Part shown: piece after piece, positions 42,138 through 52,144 of the stretch
Layout: each line of letters opens with the position of its first letter
How positions within the stretch are numbered: position 1 is the stretch's first letter
Source: Halichoerus grypus
Taxonomy: Eukaryota; Chordata; Mammalia; Carnivora; Phocidae
NCBI RefSeq assembly: GCF_964656455.1
Contig: NC_135726.1
Location: 31,711,930-31,775,929, forward strand
DNA: 64,000 nucleotides
Direction of reading: 5' to 3'
The notes under the pieces: model-generated
Databases searched by the model: none
Seen by the model: only the letters and a program-made list of their open reading frames with translations
What the model was told of the DNA's origin: nothing
Translations under genes and position numbers: made by a program

Positions 42138-42519
42138 CCACCCCCTTTTTAAAGACAGTTCACAGAAACTGTTCTGCAAAATTTCACCTATATCCCATAA
42201 TTTAGTAGTCACCTGTACATACCTACCTGCAAGGAAGGCTGGTAAATGTAGGCTTTATTCTGGGACCAGCGAAAATGTGAGTTTTCTTACCTTGGGAAGA
42301 AAGGGGAGGACAACCAGCAGTCTCAGCCAAAGGACTTATTGGAGAAGGAATGAGGCAGCATGGGGCAAGTATGCGGGGCATGGGCTTCAAATACTCAGCC
42401 CCCTGTCCCCGAGAGGATTAAGAAAAGCCTGGCCAACTGTCACCGAGCTATGAAAAAAAAATAACCTTGTGGTAGGGAAATGTTCAATAACTCACTCATT
42501 CAAAAAGATGTATTATGGT

Positions 42520-42722
42520 AGGGGCATCTGGGTGGCTCAGTCAGTTAGGCTACGACTCTTGGTTTCAGCTCAGGTCATGATCTCAGGGTCATGGGATCTC
42601 AGGGTCCCGCATCGGGTTCCCCACTCAGCAGGGAGTCTGCTTCTCCCTCTGCCCCCCACCCACTCGTGCTCTCTCTCTCTCTCTCATTCTCAAAAAAAAT
42701 AATAAATAAAATAAAATCCTTA
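42520..42722 (+). mobile_element. CAN-SINE
   Basis: GGGGCATCTGGGTGGCTCAG, TTGGTTTCAGCTCAGGTCAT, then a GGGATCTCAGGGTC local duplication at 42593-42606, CAGCAGGGAGTCTGCTTCTC, CT-rich middle and AATAATAAATAAAATAAAAT tail. Flanking AAAAAGATG (42502-42510) and GAAAGATG (near 42731) may be a weak duplication. Confidence 0.95.
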
Positions 42723-42939
42723 AGAAAAAAGAAAGATGCTTTAAGCATCTCATGGAACAAAGTGGGAATGGCCCATCGCCCTCCTAAGCTGTAGAGCCCT
42801 GTGATAAGAGTCTAATGACATTTTGTTTGAGAAGAAGGTATGTGATGTCTGAATAGTCCAATAGGACAAGGTGGGAGCCTGCTGACCATTCTACAAATTC
42901 CAAGATCCATGAACCATTCTTTAAGTTTGCTAAGATTTT

Positions 42940-43205
42940 GTTCGTTTGTTTTTTTTGTTTGTTGTTTTTGTTTGTTTGTTTTGTTTGTTTTTAAGCTTGT
43001 TTTTTAATTTATTTATTTATCTATCTATTTATTTATTTATTTATTTTGGTTGGGGGCACAGAGGGAGAAGGAGAAAGAGAATTCCAAGGAGACTCCACAC
43101 CAAGCACGGACCCCGATGCAGGGCTCAGTCTCACAACCCTGAGATCACAACCTGAGCCGAAACCAGGAGTTGGATGCCCAGCCAACTGAGTCACTCAGGT
43201 ACCCC
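42940..43205 (-). mobile_element. CAN-SINE, old, with expanded T/GT-rich tail
   Basis: A long TTTG/TTTA tail (42940-43045), then AGGGAGAAGGAGAAAGAG, GATGCAGGGCTCAGTCTCAC, GAGATCACAACCTGAGCCG and CAACTGAGTCACTCAGGTACC. Diverged duplication AGTTTGCTAAGATTTT (42924-42939) and AGTTTGGTCAGATGTT (43206-43221). Confidence 0.92.
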
Positions 43206-43221
43206 AGTTTGGTCAGATGTT

Positions 43222-44160
43222 TAACTGCAAAGTAGTGATTCTCTTTGAATGGCAGCACAGGACAGCTCTTGGTTTGCCGGGCTGTCCATTGGTGTCCAGT
43301 CTTCCTTGGGCCTGAAAACCTGACATTCAGCTTTGTGGGTTTGGGAAGTGGCTCCTCGGGAAACAACAGGGTTCTTCCAGCTGAGATTCTGCCTATTGCT
43401 TCCCTGGTTCTCCAGGGCTTCCAGGAATTTTCCTGGGAAGTTAGTTTGATGCCAATTCTGAGACAAATGGGGATCCCCTGGAATGGGCTCCAGATATGGG
43501 CAAAGTTTGACTTCAGGTGAAATGCAACACTTTGGAACATTTATCTGTTTGTCATTCCAGTGACGCCAAGTGGTGTTTCTCGTTTAAGGAAGGAGCACGT
43601 TTGAATCTTCCTAATTGCCATCTTCAGAACACCCCTGAGGTTTTTGATAAAATCAGAGGATTTTCCTCCAGAAGTCCAGGGCCTGGAGCTAAAGGTGCTT
43701 ATAGATACAAAGGTCGAGCACACGGCTTCCCAGGCATTGCTCAGGACCGATGAGCATGGCAGGGAAGTGCAGTTTCCGAAAGGAGTCACATGCCGCACCA
43801 TGTTGCATATCAACACAAATCATACACGTAGGAATTTTATTTACTCTGCCCTTGCTGGGGATCCTGAACCCTCCATTGCGGCCCAACTGTGTCTAGACAG
43901 TCCAAAAAAACCATCATATGATATTTCTGACTCTTTGGTCTCTAAGTTAAAATTTAGTCTCCCTGCCTCCTTTGTGCCCCATAGTAACTTGTGGCTCACA
44001 GGACAGGGATAGCACTCATTTTGTCCTGTTTTGTCTTACTGTGAATTGCGTGCATGTTTGGCTCCCAATGAGATGCAAGCTCATCCAGGGTCTTGGATTT
44101 GGTCCCCCTTTACCTTGTCCCGGATGCCCTACCTTTAGCCCCTGGATGTGGTGTGCAGCC
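43222..44160. other. Unique sequence, nothing recognised
   Basis: Frames of 122 and 131 codons cross the region without a domain. No repeat hallmark. An unannotated exon cannot be excluded. Confidence 0.4.
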
Positions 44161-44164
44161 CAGA

Positions 44165-44290
44165 GACCAAGCTTTCCTAGCCACACGATCTGGGACCGGC
44201 TGCCAAATTCACCCGAGCCTCAGTTTTCCCCTCTGTACAATGGAGCTAACACCCTCTAAGGGGATGCACAGTGCTAAGTAAACAGCATAA
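44165..44290 (+). repeat. MIR SINE
   Basis: CCAAATTCACCCGAGCCTCAG, TTTTCCCCTCTGTACAATGG, AGCTAACACCCTCTAAGG and ACAGTGCTAAGTAAACAGC are MIR core words. Confidence 0.75.
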
Positions 44291-44429
44291 CGTACCCAAA
44301 GCCCGTGCACGTGACTGGCCCACCGCGAATGTCCAGGAAGTAATGATGAAAACAAAAACAGAGGCCCACGAGGGTCAGAGGGATGAATTCACGAGCGCAT
44401 GGTTGTTTCTCTCCGGGGTGGTGCAGGCA

Positions 44430-45080
44430 GCTCCGAAAAGGCCTGGTGTTATGTTAATTTCCATTAATATCCTCAGAGGAGGTGGGGGAGGAAGAAGGAC
44501 CGGCGAGGCTTGAAACCCAATCAGATCCCCGTTTTCTCTCCTGTGCTGCAGCTTTATTGTAGTGAAATACGTTTGTGCTGGCAGAGGGCAATCACCCTAA
44601 GCGGATGACGCAAGAGGCATGAGATGCCAGTGGGGATTTTCAGAGCGTCCGCCCTGGACGCCCCGCTCCAGGCCGTTACGGTTTATGTATTAAAACCGCC
44701 CACAGATGCGATTGTGCACAGGCCTGATGGAGATTTGCCTCGGTTAGGCTGCATTAGACTCAATTTATCTCCCAGCACTCATTGTTGCCATTGATTGATT
44801 TTTAAATTAGATGAAGGCAATCAGTAAATACCACCCAATCAAGTTCTAAAAACATACAGGAGATTAGACAATTTAGGGTAATCAATGGAAATATTCCTTG
44901 ATTTGCTACCACTCAATTTTGACCATAAATTACAACTATAACTTGCGAGTTACTCAGCTATAAAGCAAGTGGATGTGACACGAAAAACTATAAGAAATGA
45001 ATTAAGGGGCTGAAGAAGAGCTGCCGATGTTGTCCTATAATGAGGCAAAATGACTCTTCCTTCATGTCGTGCATTTCTGG
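44430..45080. promoter_or_regulatory. Candidate conserved enhancer cluster
   Basis: The longest repeat-free AT-rich stretch with dense developmental words: ATGTTAATTTCCATTAATATC (44451-44471), GTTTATGTATTAAAACCGCC (44681-44700), CATTGTTGCCATTGATTGATT (44780-44800; SOX-like next to a PBX/HOX-like TGATTGATT), CACCCAATCAAGTTC (44832-44846), GGTAATCAATGGAAATATTCC (44878-44898) and TTGACCATAAATTAC (44920-44934). Several CpGs persist in the left half. A strong candidate by eye only. Confidence 0.5.
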
Positions 45081-45139
45081 TTGGGCCTTGTCACCGGGGT
45101 TGGGGCAGGACGTGCAGGAGAGCTCAAGATTTGCGTGGT

Positions 45140-45185
45140 TTTAAAAACAAAACAAAAGAAAACAAAACAAAAAAACAAAAACAAC
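45140..45185 (+). repeat. AAAAC-rich low-complexity tract
   Basis: Imperfect AAAAC units (AAAACAAAACAAAAGAAAAC and on). Confidence 0.8.
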
Positions 45186-45224
45186 TGGGAGGAGGGTATG
45201 TGGAAATTGGTGCAAGGTGGGGCT

Positions 45225-45580
45225 AAAACCTAACAGTCCTTCGCTCCAACAGATGAGTTTGAACCATAACTGATCAACCTAATTTTGTGGTTGCAAATAA
45301 TGTCATGTAATTTTAGGCTCAAAACCCCACAGTTTGTTAAAACCCTCACCTATAGCTCATAGACACTTTCAATGCTAATTGGAAAGTCACACTTCTGTAC
45401 TGTTATATCCTACAAAGTCTGAAATGTAACAATAATTAAATGTAATTTTAGACCAGAGCTTCATACTCTTCCAAAGCTATATTTGTCTGATTGCACGATC
45501 ATCTTCCATATTTCTAAGAGAAGCACATCCAGACTGTGAAGTTTATTTTTTCCTCTCTCTGTGCCATGGGCCTATGCTTT
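45225..45580. promoter_or_regulatory. Candidate conserved AT-rich block
   Basis: Continues the regulatory-looking region beyond the A-rich tract. It has ACCATAACTGATCAACCTAATT (45263-45284), AATAATGTCATGTAATTTTAGG (45296-45317), TTCAATGCTAATTGGAAAG (45369-45387) and AACAATAATTAAATGTAATTTT (45428-45449). Repeat-free; function inferred. Confidence 0.4.
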
Positions 45581-46128
45581 GGAGGAAACGAATTCGCTTT
45601 CAGGAGCTCCTGGTTTCAGAGCAAAGGCAAAAATCCCCCAGCAGTCTGCATCCATTCATTCCTCGGTGCAACTGAACAGTGAAAGCATCCTTCACGTTTG
45701 CTCATCCTCTTTCCTTTTCCTGGTGCTCTTAGGAGCTTTGTAAAAACCGGCAGTGAATAATCAAACTGTACTACTCTGCCTATACCCAGCAAATCATCTG
45801 AGAACTTTCAGAGACATGAGGGTAAGCAGGCCAATTCTTTGACATGGGCATCGGGCAGGATGGGCCTGGGATGAGTCCGTTCTCTCTTGAGGGCAGTAAT
45901 GGCTTGTGAGGACAGATCTCAGGCCCGGTGGGGCCCACTGACAGTCAAGGGACCGTTTGGGGACTCTGCCAGGACGTCATAGGACCCCTGCTGCTCAGAG
46001 ATTCCCTACTCTTGGGACAGCCTTGGGAATCCCAGACAGTTGGAGGCCTCCAAGGGCAGGGGGTTCTTTGGAAAGAGTTGGCTGGGCTGGGGAGGGCAAG
46101 TTTAAAGCTAAAATTCTTTTCTGGAAGA
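45581..46128. other. Unique sequence, nothing recognised
   Basis: Mid-GC DNA up to the left duplication of the CAN-SINE. No repeat or gene is recognised. Confidence 0.35.
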
Positions 46129-46146
46129 CTGGGAATTTAATTTTTT

Positions 46147-46327
46147 TTAAAAAGATTTTATTTATTTGAGAGAGGGAGAGAGCACGAGCAGGGACAGAGG
46201 GAGCGGGAGAGGGAGAAGCAGGCTTCCCGCTGAGCACAGAGCCCGAATCGGGGCTCGATCCCAGGACCCTGGGATTATGACCTGAGCCAAAGGCAGACGT
46301 TTAACTGACTGAGCCACCCAGGTGCCC
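46147..46327 (-). mobile_element. CAN-SINE
   Basis: AAAAAGATTTTATTTATTTG, GAGAGAGCACGAGCAGGGAC, GCAGGCTTCCCGCTGAGCAC, GGCTCGATCCCAGGACCC, TGACCTGAGCCAAAGGCAG and TGAGCCACCCAGGTGCCC. Flanks TGGGAATTTAATTTTTT (46130-46146) and TGGGGATTTAATTTTTT (46329-46345) differ at one base. Confidence 0.96.
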
Positions 46328-46345
46328 TTGGGGATTTAATTTTTT

Positions 46346-46650
46346 TAAATAAATTATCCTGCTCTGATTTTTTAAATTAATACATGCTGACTTTAGAAAA
46401 TTCAGAAAACTTGGAAAATTATAAGGTAGAGAATTAAAAGCACCTATAATCCCAGTACCCCAAATTGTTGCTGTTTTGACATATCTTCCTCCCTACTTCT
46501 TTCCAGCTTTCAGCCCATGTATACAAAAATAAAGTTAGCCTGTCTGGTGCCTGTTTTTTCAATTTAAAGTTGCGTAAGAGACATCGTCTCATACCATTAA
46601 ATTTTCCAAATAACAGACTTCGCAGATCCAAATTCGCCATGATTGTGGCG
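46346..46650 (-). repeat. L1-like LINE fragment, old
   Basis: AAATTAATACATGCTGACTTTAG, AAAATTCAGAAAACTTGGAA, ACCTATAATCCCAGTACCCC, TTTTGACATATCTTCCTCC and GAGACATCGTCTCATACCATT follow an old L1 3' UTR in antisense. Confidence 0.55.
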
Positions 46651-46679
46651 ATATTCACTGAAGCCTGACTATGACCAAG

Positions 46680-46850
46680 AATTTATGCGCATTCTGGTAG
46701 TCCTCATAAAAGCCCTGTGACGTAGGTGAGACTGTCATCACCACCATTTTGCAGATGCTGTGACGGGCTCGGAGAATTTGAGCAATATGCTCCTGGTAGA
46801 GCAGCGAAGGCGGGATCTGAACCCCACTGGCCAACTCTGGAGCCTTTGAC
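46680..46850 (-). repeat. MIR SINE
   Basis: AGTCCTCATAAAAGCCCTGTG, ACCATTTTGCAGATGCTGTG, GAATTTGAGCAATATGCTCC, GCGGGATCTGAACCCCACTG and CCAACTCTGGAGCC are antisense MIR in order. Confidence 0.8.
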
Positions 46851-46854
46851 TCTA

Positions 46855-47600
46855 ACCAGCCACGACGGGAGTTATGCTCTGGGTTCTGCAGACATAGAGA
46901 AAGCAACCTTTTTCAATACCAAAGGGAATCTGAGTTCTGGTCCCTGAGCACTTTCCTGACTGTTCACACCACGTCTGAGTTGCCTGATTTCTTCGATGCT
47001 TCATTTGCTCCAACACGCTCTTGCCTGGGACAACGGCTCACCCATGGCCCATCTCAGACAGGTGACAGCCTTCCTCCCAGGACTGTTAGGAGCACCAAAT
47101 GAGGTCTTTTCGGGAAAAGTATTATACACACTGTAGAGCACAGTACCCAAGCAAAGGGTCCAGTCAACCAGCTAACAATGGTGCATGACGATGCTCTAAA
47201 CCCAAGGTTGCTGATAGTCAGGCTGGGGTCCAGACCGGGCTAGCCGATGGGTTTCCTATGACCTGCATGGTGCTGAAACTTCTTTGAATTAGTGGCTCAC
47301 ATTTAAAAATCAGGAAATTTCCAGGGAAGAAAACCCAGATTTTTCCCCATTCTCTAGGAAAATCAGGAGATGTGACCACTGGGTCCACCTTCCCACATGG
47401 GAATGGAAGAGTAGCCGCGGCCATAGACAGGAAAGTGATGGCCGGGCCACATCGGGGGTGTGACACTTCCTTTGTGACACACCAACCAGCTTCGTGCATT
47501 GACATTATGTGCCCGCTTTCTGGGGGAAGCGTGAGTTGACCACCCTCACACTCAATATCTGTGGGAGCTAGAAGGCTGTAAGCCCCGAAGGGGATGGCCG
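46855..47600. other. Unique sequence, nothing firm
   Basis: A faint MIR-like right arm occurs at 47080-47150 (GACTGTTAGGAGCACCAAATGAG). Minus-strand frame of 161 codons (47218-47703) lacks a domain. Confidence 0.35.
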
Positions 47601-47604
47601 GTCT

Positions 47605-47725
47605 CTGTTTCCTGCCACTTGAATATAAGCTCTGCAAGATCCAAAGTCGGTTCTGTTGTCTTCTTGCTGCATTCCAGCTGCCTCGAGCTGAGTAGGCACC
47701 CAATGAGCGTTTGTTGAATGGGTGA
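47605..47725 (+). repeat. L2 LINE 3' end
   Basis: CTTGAATATAAGCTCTGCAAG, GAGCTGAGTAGGCACCCAATG and AGCGTTTGTTGAATGGGTG are the L2 terminus (GAATGTAAGCTCC, GTAGGTGCTCAAT, TTTGTTGAATGA). Confidence 0.75.
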
Positions 47726-47729
47726 AGAA

Positions 47730-48328
47730 ATAAGGAATAAGGAGGAGGCTAAAGAGGTCTGTAAGATGCAAGTGGTTTCCAGAGTGATGCAAGGAAGAAG
47801 CGTGATGAACCAAGGGTCTTGGCGTCCCAGCAGGTGCATGAACGTACCTGTGCACACCAGTCAGGTACACTGGGCAGGCCCGGATGGAAGGTAAAACTGG
47901 CCCGAAGCCAGCTGCCCTCCTTGGTCTCCACCACTCAGGAATGAATTCCTCTGAGCGCTCCTGCAGCAGGAGGGAGGGCAGCCAGCCTGCAGACAAGGCT
48001 TTCCCAAGGCCTGCCGGGGCGGGGATGATTCATCCTTCTTCAAGTCTGTTCTTTACTTTGCAGATGACAAAGCATCCTCTTGCCTTGTCTTTCGAATGCC
48101 TCGTCACCACGCTGGGGAATGAGGAGCTCAGGCCGGCAACTTGCCTGATGTGTCAGGATGAATAAAGGGATAGGGCTGAGCCTCCTGGGTCTCCCAGCTC
48201 TGGTCTGGCCCTCTCTGCCCCCAAGACGTGGATCCGTGATGGCGGGGATCTGGCCTTCTAAGAACAAAGGCAACATCCCGCAAGGGAGTGTCTGGGTGCA
48301 GGCCCAGAGGCTCTTCCTACGTCCAGCT
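47730..48328. other. Unique sequence, nothing recognised
   Basis: GC-rich mid-window sequence; frames of 93-142 codons overlap on both strands without a domain. Confidence 0.35.
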
Positions 48329-48329
48329 G

Positions 48330-48535
48330 TAGAGTCATCGGCTCTGAACGGAACCAGAGCAGCTAGTTCCTCCCAAGGAGATTGGGTGGAGGTTCAAGGG
48401 CGGTCTATCTGTGCCTGCTCCTGGCCCCGCCCTCCAGCAATTTACTTCCCTCTCTGTGCCTTCGCTCTCCCTACCTGCGAAATGGGGATATGAACAGTAC
48501 CTACACCTTGGGGCGGTGAGTGGTATCAATGCAGC
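48330..48535 (+). repeat. MIR SINE
   Basis: AGTCATCGGCTCTGAACGG, GAGGTTCAAGGGCGGTCTATC, CAGCAATTTACTTCCCTCTC, CTACCTGCGAAATGGGGATA and TGAACAGTACCTACACC: nearly complete MIR. Confidence 0.8.
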
Positions 48536-48549
48536 CCGCACACCAAGAG

Positions 48550-48800
48550 CTAATATTCATGGAGCACTTATGACGTGACAGGTGCTGTTCTAAGCCTTGG
48601 ACACGCATTCACAGGGCTTCACACATAGGAGATACCATATGAGCCCTTGTTAAATGAATCACCTCCTTGTATCCCCATCACCTCAGGAGCTAGGTTTCCT
48701 ATTGTCCCCATTTCACAGATGAAAAAACGGAGGCATAAAGATGTGATAAAACTCAGCCAAGATTGCATGGCTGTTAAGTAGAGGAGCGGGGCTCCAAACT
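48550..48800 (-). repeat. MIR SINE
   Basis: TAATATTCATGGAGCACTTATG, GGTGCTGTTCTAAGCC, GTCCCCATTTCACAGATGAA, AAAACGGAGGCATAAAGATG and AAGATTGCATGGCTGTTAAG. It stands in inverted orientation 15 bases from the preceding MIR. Confidence 0.8.
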
Positions 48801-48804
48801 GGCC

Positions 48805-49088
48805 AGCAGGGTGGCAGAGCACCCTTTCTCAGCCTCTGTCTGCCTCTCATTCCCAAAGTGTTCTGCATCTGGCACCAGGTCGAACTGTGCCAATCGGCCA
48901 TCTCCATGGGATCTCAAATGGTGGCACATCGGCAAGAGATATTGTGACAGGAGAGGGTGTGAGGGTGTGTTCCAGGCTGCAGGTCTGGCCTCTCCCCGAG
49001 GCTGGCCTTCCTGGGTTGGGGGGGTGGGTTCCTCAGAGAGCTGGGAGCCATAGAGGAATTGCCTGGGAGGTGACCAGGAGAAGTGAGC
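48805..49088. other. Unique sequence
   Basis: A small direct repeat of GAGGGTGTG occurs at 48954-48970. Nothing else is recognised. Confidence 0.35.
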
Positions 49089-49089
49089 T

Positions 49090-49340
49090 TTACTTTATCA
49101 TGGTACGGAACTAAAAGGGCAGACCAATTAATCATGGAAGTTTCTAAAAGTGCTTTTATTTTGCCATTTAGTATGCCAGCAAGATCATTTCCCTTAATGT
49201 ATACTCCTGGTATTAACATGCCTTAATCCATCACACGTGGTATTATGAAATTACTGTGTTTTACTCCCGGGTCCTGCAGAAGATCATTAACCCAGCTCTT
49301 CTCTGGGCCATACATCACCGGAGGGATTACCTCATGGGTC
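49090..49340. promoter_or_regulatory. Candidate conserved enhancer-like block
   Basis: A compact AT-rich, repeat-free block in GC-rich surroundings: GACCAATTAATCATGG (49122-49137), AAAAGTGCTTTTATTTTGCC (49146-49165), GCCTTAATCCATCACACGTG (49220-49239; a TAATCC homeodomain word followed by a CACGTG E-box) and CAGAAGATCATTAACCC (49277-49293). Function inferred. Confidence 0.45.
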
Positions 49341-49828
49341 CAGAGACCCCTCTCCCTGGGCTCTGCAGTGGGGCTGCCCCAGTCATTTTTCCTCGCCTGG
49401 CCTGACAGACAGGCTATTTGCATTAGTGAACAGATGGCTCCTGAGTGAGATCCGACGTCACCTCCCGCTCTGCACCTCTCCTTCCAGTGACCCAGCTTCA
49501 CAAGGGACTCAGCTGAGAGCGAAGCACAGCTCACCCAAAGCTGCCCTCCCCCTAGCTCTCCCGATGCCCTCAGGCTAGCCAGGGACTGCGTTCTTCTGTC
49601 CTTGGGCCATGGGGGATGCTTGCTGTCAGATCTCCCCATCCAGTGACTCATTTCCGGGGGACTCTGCTCTGGGATCTGGGGGAGGCAGAGGGTGGCCATG
49701 GCATCCCTGCTTTCACCAGGTCAAGGGATCGCTCTGTGTGGTCCGTCCGATTGCCCCACCCCATTCCCCAGCCCATTCCTTCCCCCCGCCCTCTCATCCC
49801 CCGTTGCCCCACAATCTACCACAGACTT
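49341..49828. other. Unique GC-rich sequence
   Basis: C-rich DNA that grades into the L2 on its right. It may hold more decayed L2, but no motif is firm. Confidence 0.35.
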
Positions 49829-49829
49829 G

Positions 49830-50700
49830 AAGCCAAAAAATCTGAGATGTCTTCTCCATGCCTCTCTTGCTCTGACTCACCCTGGTCTCTCTGTCGGCAG
49901 CTCTTACTGGCTCTTTCACCAAAAAGTATCCCAAACCTACCACTCCTCTGTTTCCACCACATCTACCCTAGTCCAAGCCTGGATGACAGCACCCGCCTCT
50001 AACTGGCCTCTCTATCTGGACACTCACCTCCCTGCACTGCATTCCCCACAGAGCAGCCAGAGGGATCTGGGGAAAGCACAAACTCCTGGGGTTCTAGAAC
50101 TGTCCTATATTTTGACGTGCATGCAACACAGGTGTACATGTAGGAAAATTCATCGAGATGTTCCCAAGATGTGTGCACCAACACACCCCCTGAATCTATT
50201 TTATACCTCGATTTTTTAAAAAATGAGAAAAGAAAATAACACAAATCAGATCATGTCTGATCTGATCTCACCCCACCGAGAATCTTCCAGTGACATCCTC
50301 TTGTGCTTACACAGGGCTACAGGGCTCCCAATCACGGCCCCAGATGCCCTGCCCTGCTGTCCTACCTGACACCACGTCTTGCCAGGACCCCTTGTGCCCA
50401 CCCTCCAGACCCCCTGTCCTCCTTTCCAGATGTGGAACCCACTGAGCCTGGTCCAGCCTCAGCTGACCTGCCCTTTAAAGCAATCTCCCCTCACCCATCA
50501 GTTCCATTACCATGGGTTTGTTTTCTTCATGGCACCCACTGCTACCTGAAATCATCTTGCATATTGGTTATGGTCTACTCTCGTTCGCCTGCAAGCTTCA
50601 CCAGAGCACGAGGCATAGCTGTCTTGTCCATCCCAGTCCCCTTAGGGCCCTGCCCATCGTTTCCTGGCTTTGCCCTGCCCATCCTCTGGCTGGAGTGATC
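49830..50700 (+). repeat. L2 LINE split by an L1 tail
   Basis: Left part: TCCACCACATCTACCCTAGTC (49956), CTCTAACTGGCCTCTCTATC and CACAGAGCAGCCAGAGGGATC (50047). Right part resumes at 50242: CACAAATCAGATCATGTC, CCTCTTGTGCTTACACAGGG, CCAGATGCCCTGCCCTGC. The break at 50088-50241 holds a younger L1 end, so the two parts belong to one L2 copy. Confidence 0.75.
50088..50241 (+). repeat. L1 3' end inserted in L2
   Basis: GTCCTATATTTTGACGTGC, GTGTACATGTAGGAAAATTC, ATCGAGATGTTCCCAAGATG, TTTTATACCTCGATTTTTTA and an A-rich end match the L1 3' UTR word order (AAACTCATCGAACTG, ATACCTCAATAAA). CACAAACT (50078) and CACAAATC (50242) may be the duplication. Confidence 0.6.
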
Positions 50701-50704
50701 ATAA

Positions 50705-51982
50705 TGTCACATTTGGACTCAGAGGGAAAGATGGGGGGATGGGGATCCTGGGCAACATTGGCCATGAGAATGGCCTGGGGAAGTAGCCGCCAGAGCCACA
50801 GATGCTGGCTCTCTCTGCACAAGTTGAAATGCAAGGGCCTTTCCAGCTCTAGATTTCACTGAGCTAATGTGTCCCAAGTAACATGACACCCGAACCCTGG
50901 GACATGGAGGCATGAGGAAGAGCTAGTCGGGCCGAGGGTAGCTCTGTGTGATTCAAAAGACTTCATGTAGGCCCTGAGCATTATTTAAAAACCCAGGAAT
51001 TGAGGCTTCTGAAGACACTCATCTACATAAGGAAAGAGGAAGAGGGTGGGCCGGGGGGCCAGCGCCTTCAGCTTTTGCCCATCAGCAGGAGCTTCCCCCT
51101 GCCATCCTCAGACACGTGTGCCAATGCTGGGGTGCTCAGCTGAGCCACACGGGTGGCCTTGCTCTGGTGGCTGGGGCCTGGGTCTATGATGTGCAGGGGT
51201 GAGGCCTGGGAGGTGGGGCACTTAGGCCTTCTCAGAGGGGAGAACGTGTGAGCACGAGCCTCTGGCCACCAACACAGAAATGCCTCAGCTGGTGGCATCA
51301 GGGCACACTGGGCCCCAGGAACTTGGCACAGGCATTTCAGGCCTTAGTTCAGGTCTCTCGAAAGGCAGATCCTCGCTGGATACAGTAGTTTCTCAGGGGG
51401 CTGATCCCAGGAAACCAGCAGGTAGTGGAGAAAGCGAGTCGGGGAAGGAAGGAAAGTCAACCCAGGGTTTGTCAATGAACAGGGATGGCCGTGGGCAGGG
51501 GGCTTAACCCCACTGGGGCTCTGTAAGGAACTGTATAGAAGATACCTTGGAATAATTACCTGGATGACAGGGGGCGGGGCGCACGTCCTCTGCCCGGTTA
51601 CACTGGCACTTGCTCAAGCCAGCTCCCTTGGTGCCTGAGAAAAGAGAATGAGAAAGAGGTAGCTGCTTGGGGCGGGCTGCTGCCTGCCTACCAGGGGCTG
51701 TGCGCCATGCAGGTCAACTCGGGTGAGCCAGCGGGATACAGGACGGGGCACCACCAACATCTGCTGGGGAGACACAGCCTTGGGGGCTGTCACGTGGCAC
51801 CCCATGCCGTGGGTCACGACTCAGCTCCTTGTGTCCTCCGGGAGGATGCATTTCACCAGGGCCGTGGGTCGTTGACAGCAGCAAGGCCAAGTGCTCCCCT
51901 CCCCCTGCCAGGCCTCATCATCACCCCTTTCAAGGCCACGGTTACAGCTCAGGGATTGGGGGCATCCAGCCTTAAGTAACAA
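50705..51982. other. Unique sequence, nothing recognised
   Basis: Mid-to-GC-rich DNA with no named repeat and no domain-bearing frame. The longest stretch here without any call. Confidence 0.4.
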
Positions 51983-51984
51983 AC

Positions 51985-52140
51985 TTCATTACTTACTACA
52001 CCTGCTAAAGGGCATGTTGTCTCATTTCATCCTCAGAGAAACCCTGAACAGCAGATACCATGAGTCCCCCACTTTAACATGAAGTAAGTAAGGCACCAGA
52101 GAGAGAGCACACTCGGTTTGTCTGAATCCGAAGCACGCGC
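51985..52140 (-). repeat. MIR SINE, diverged
   Basis: GTCTCATTTCATCCTCAGAG, AAACCCTGAACAGCAGATACC and TAAGTAAGGCACCAGAGAG are antisense MIR words; the tRNA-like half is lost. Confidence 0.55.
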
Positions 52141-52144
52141 TCCG

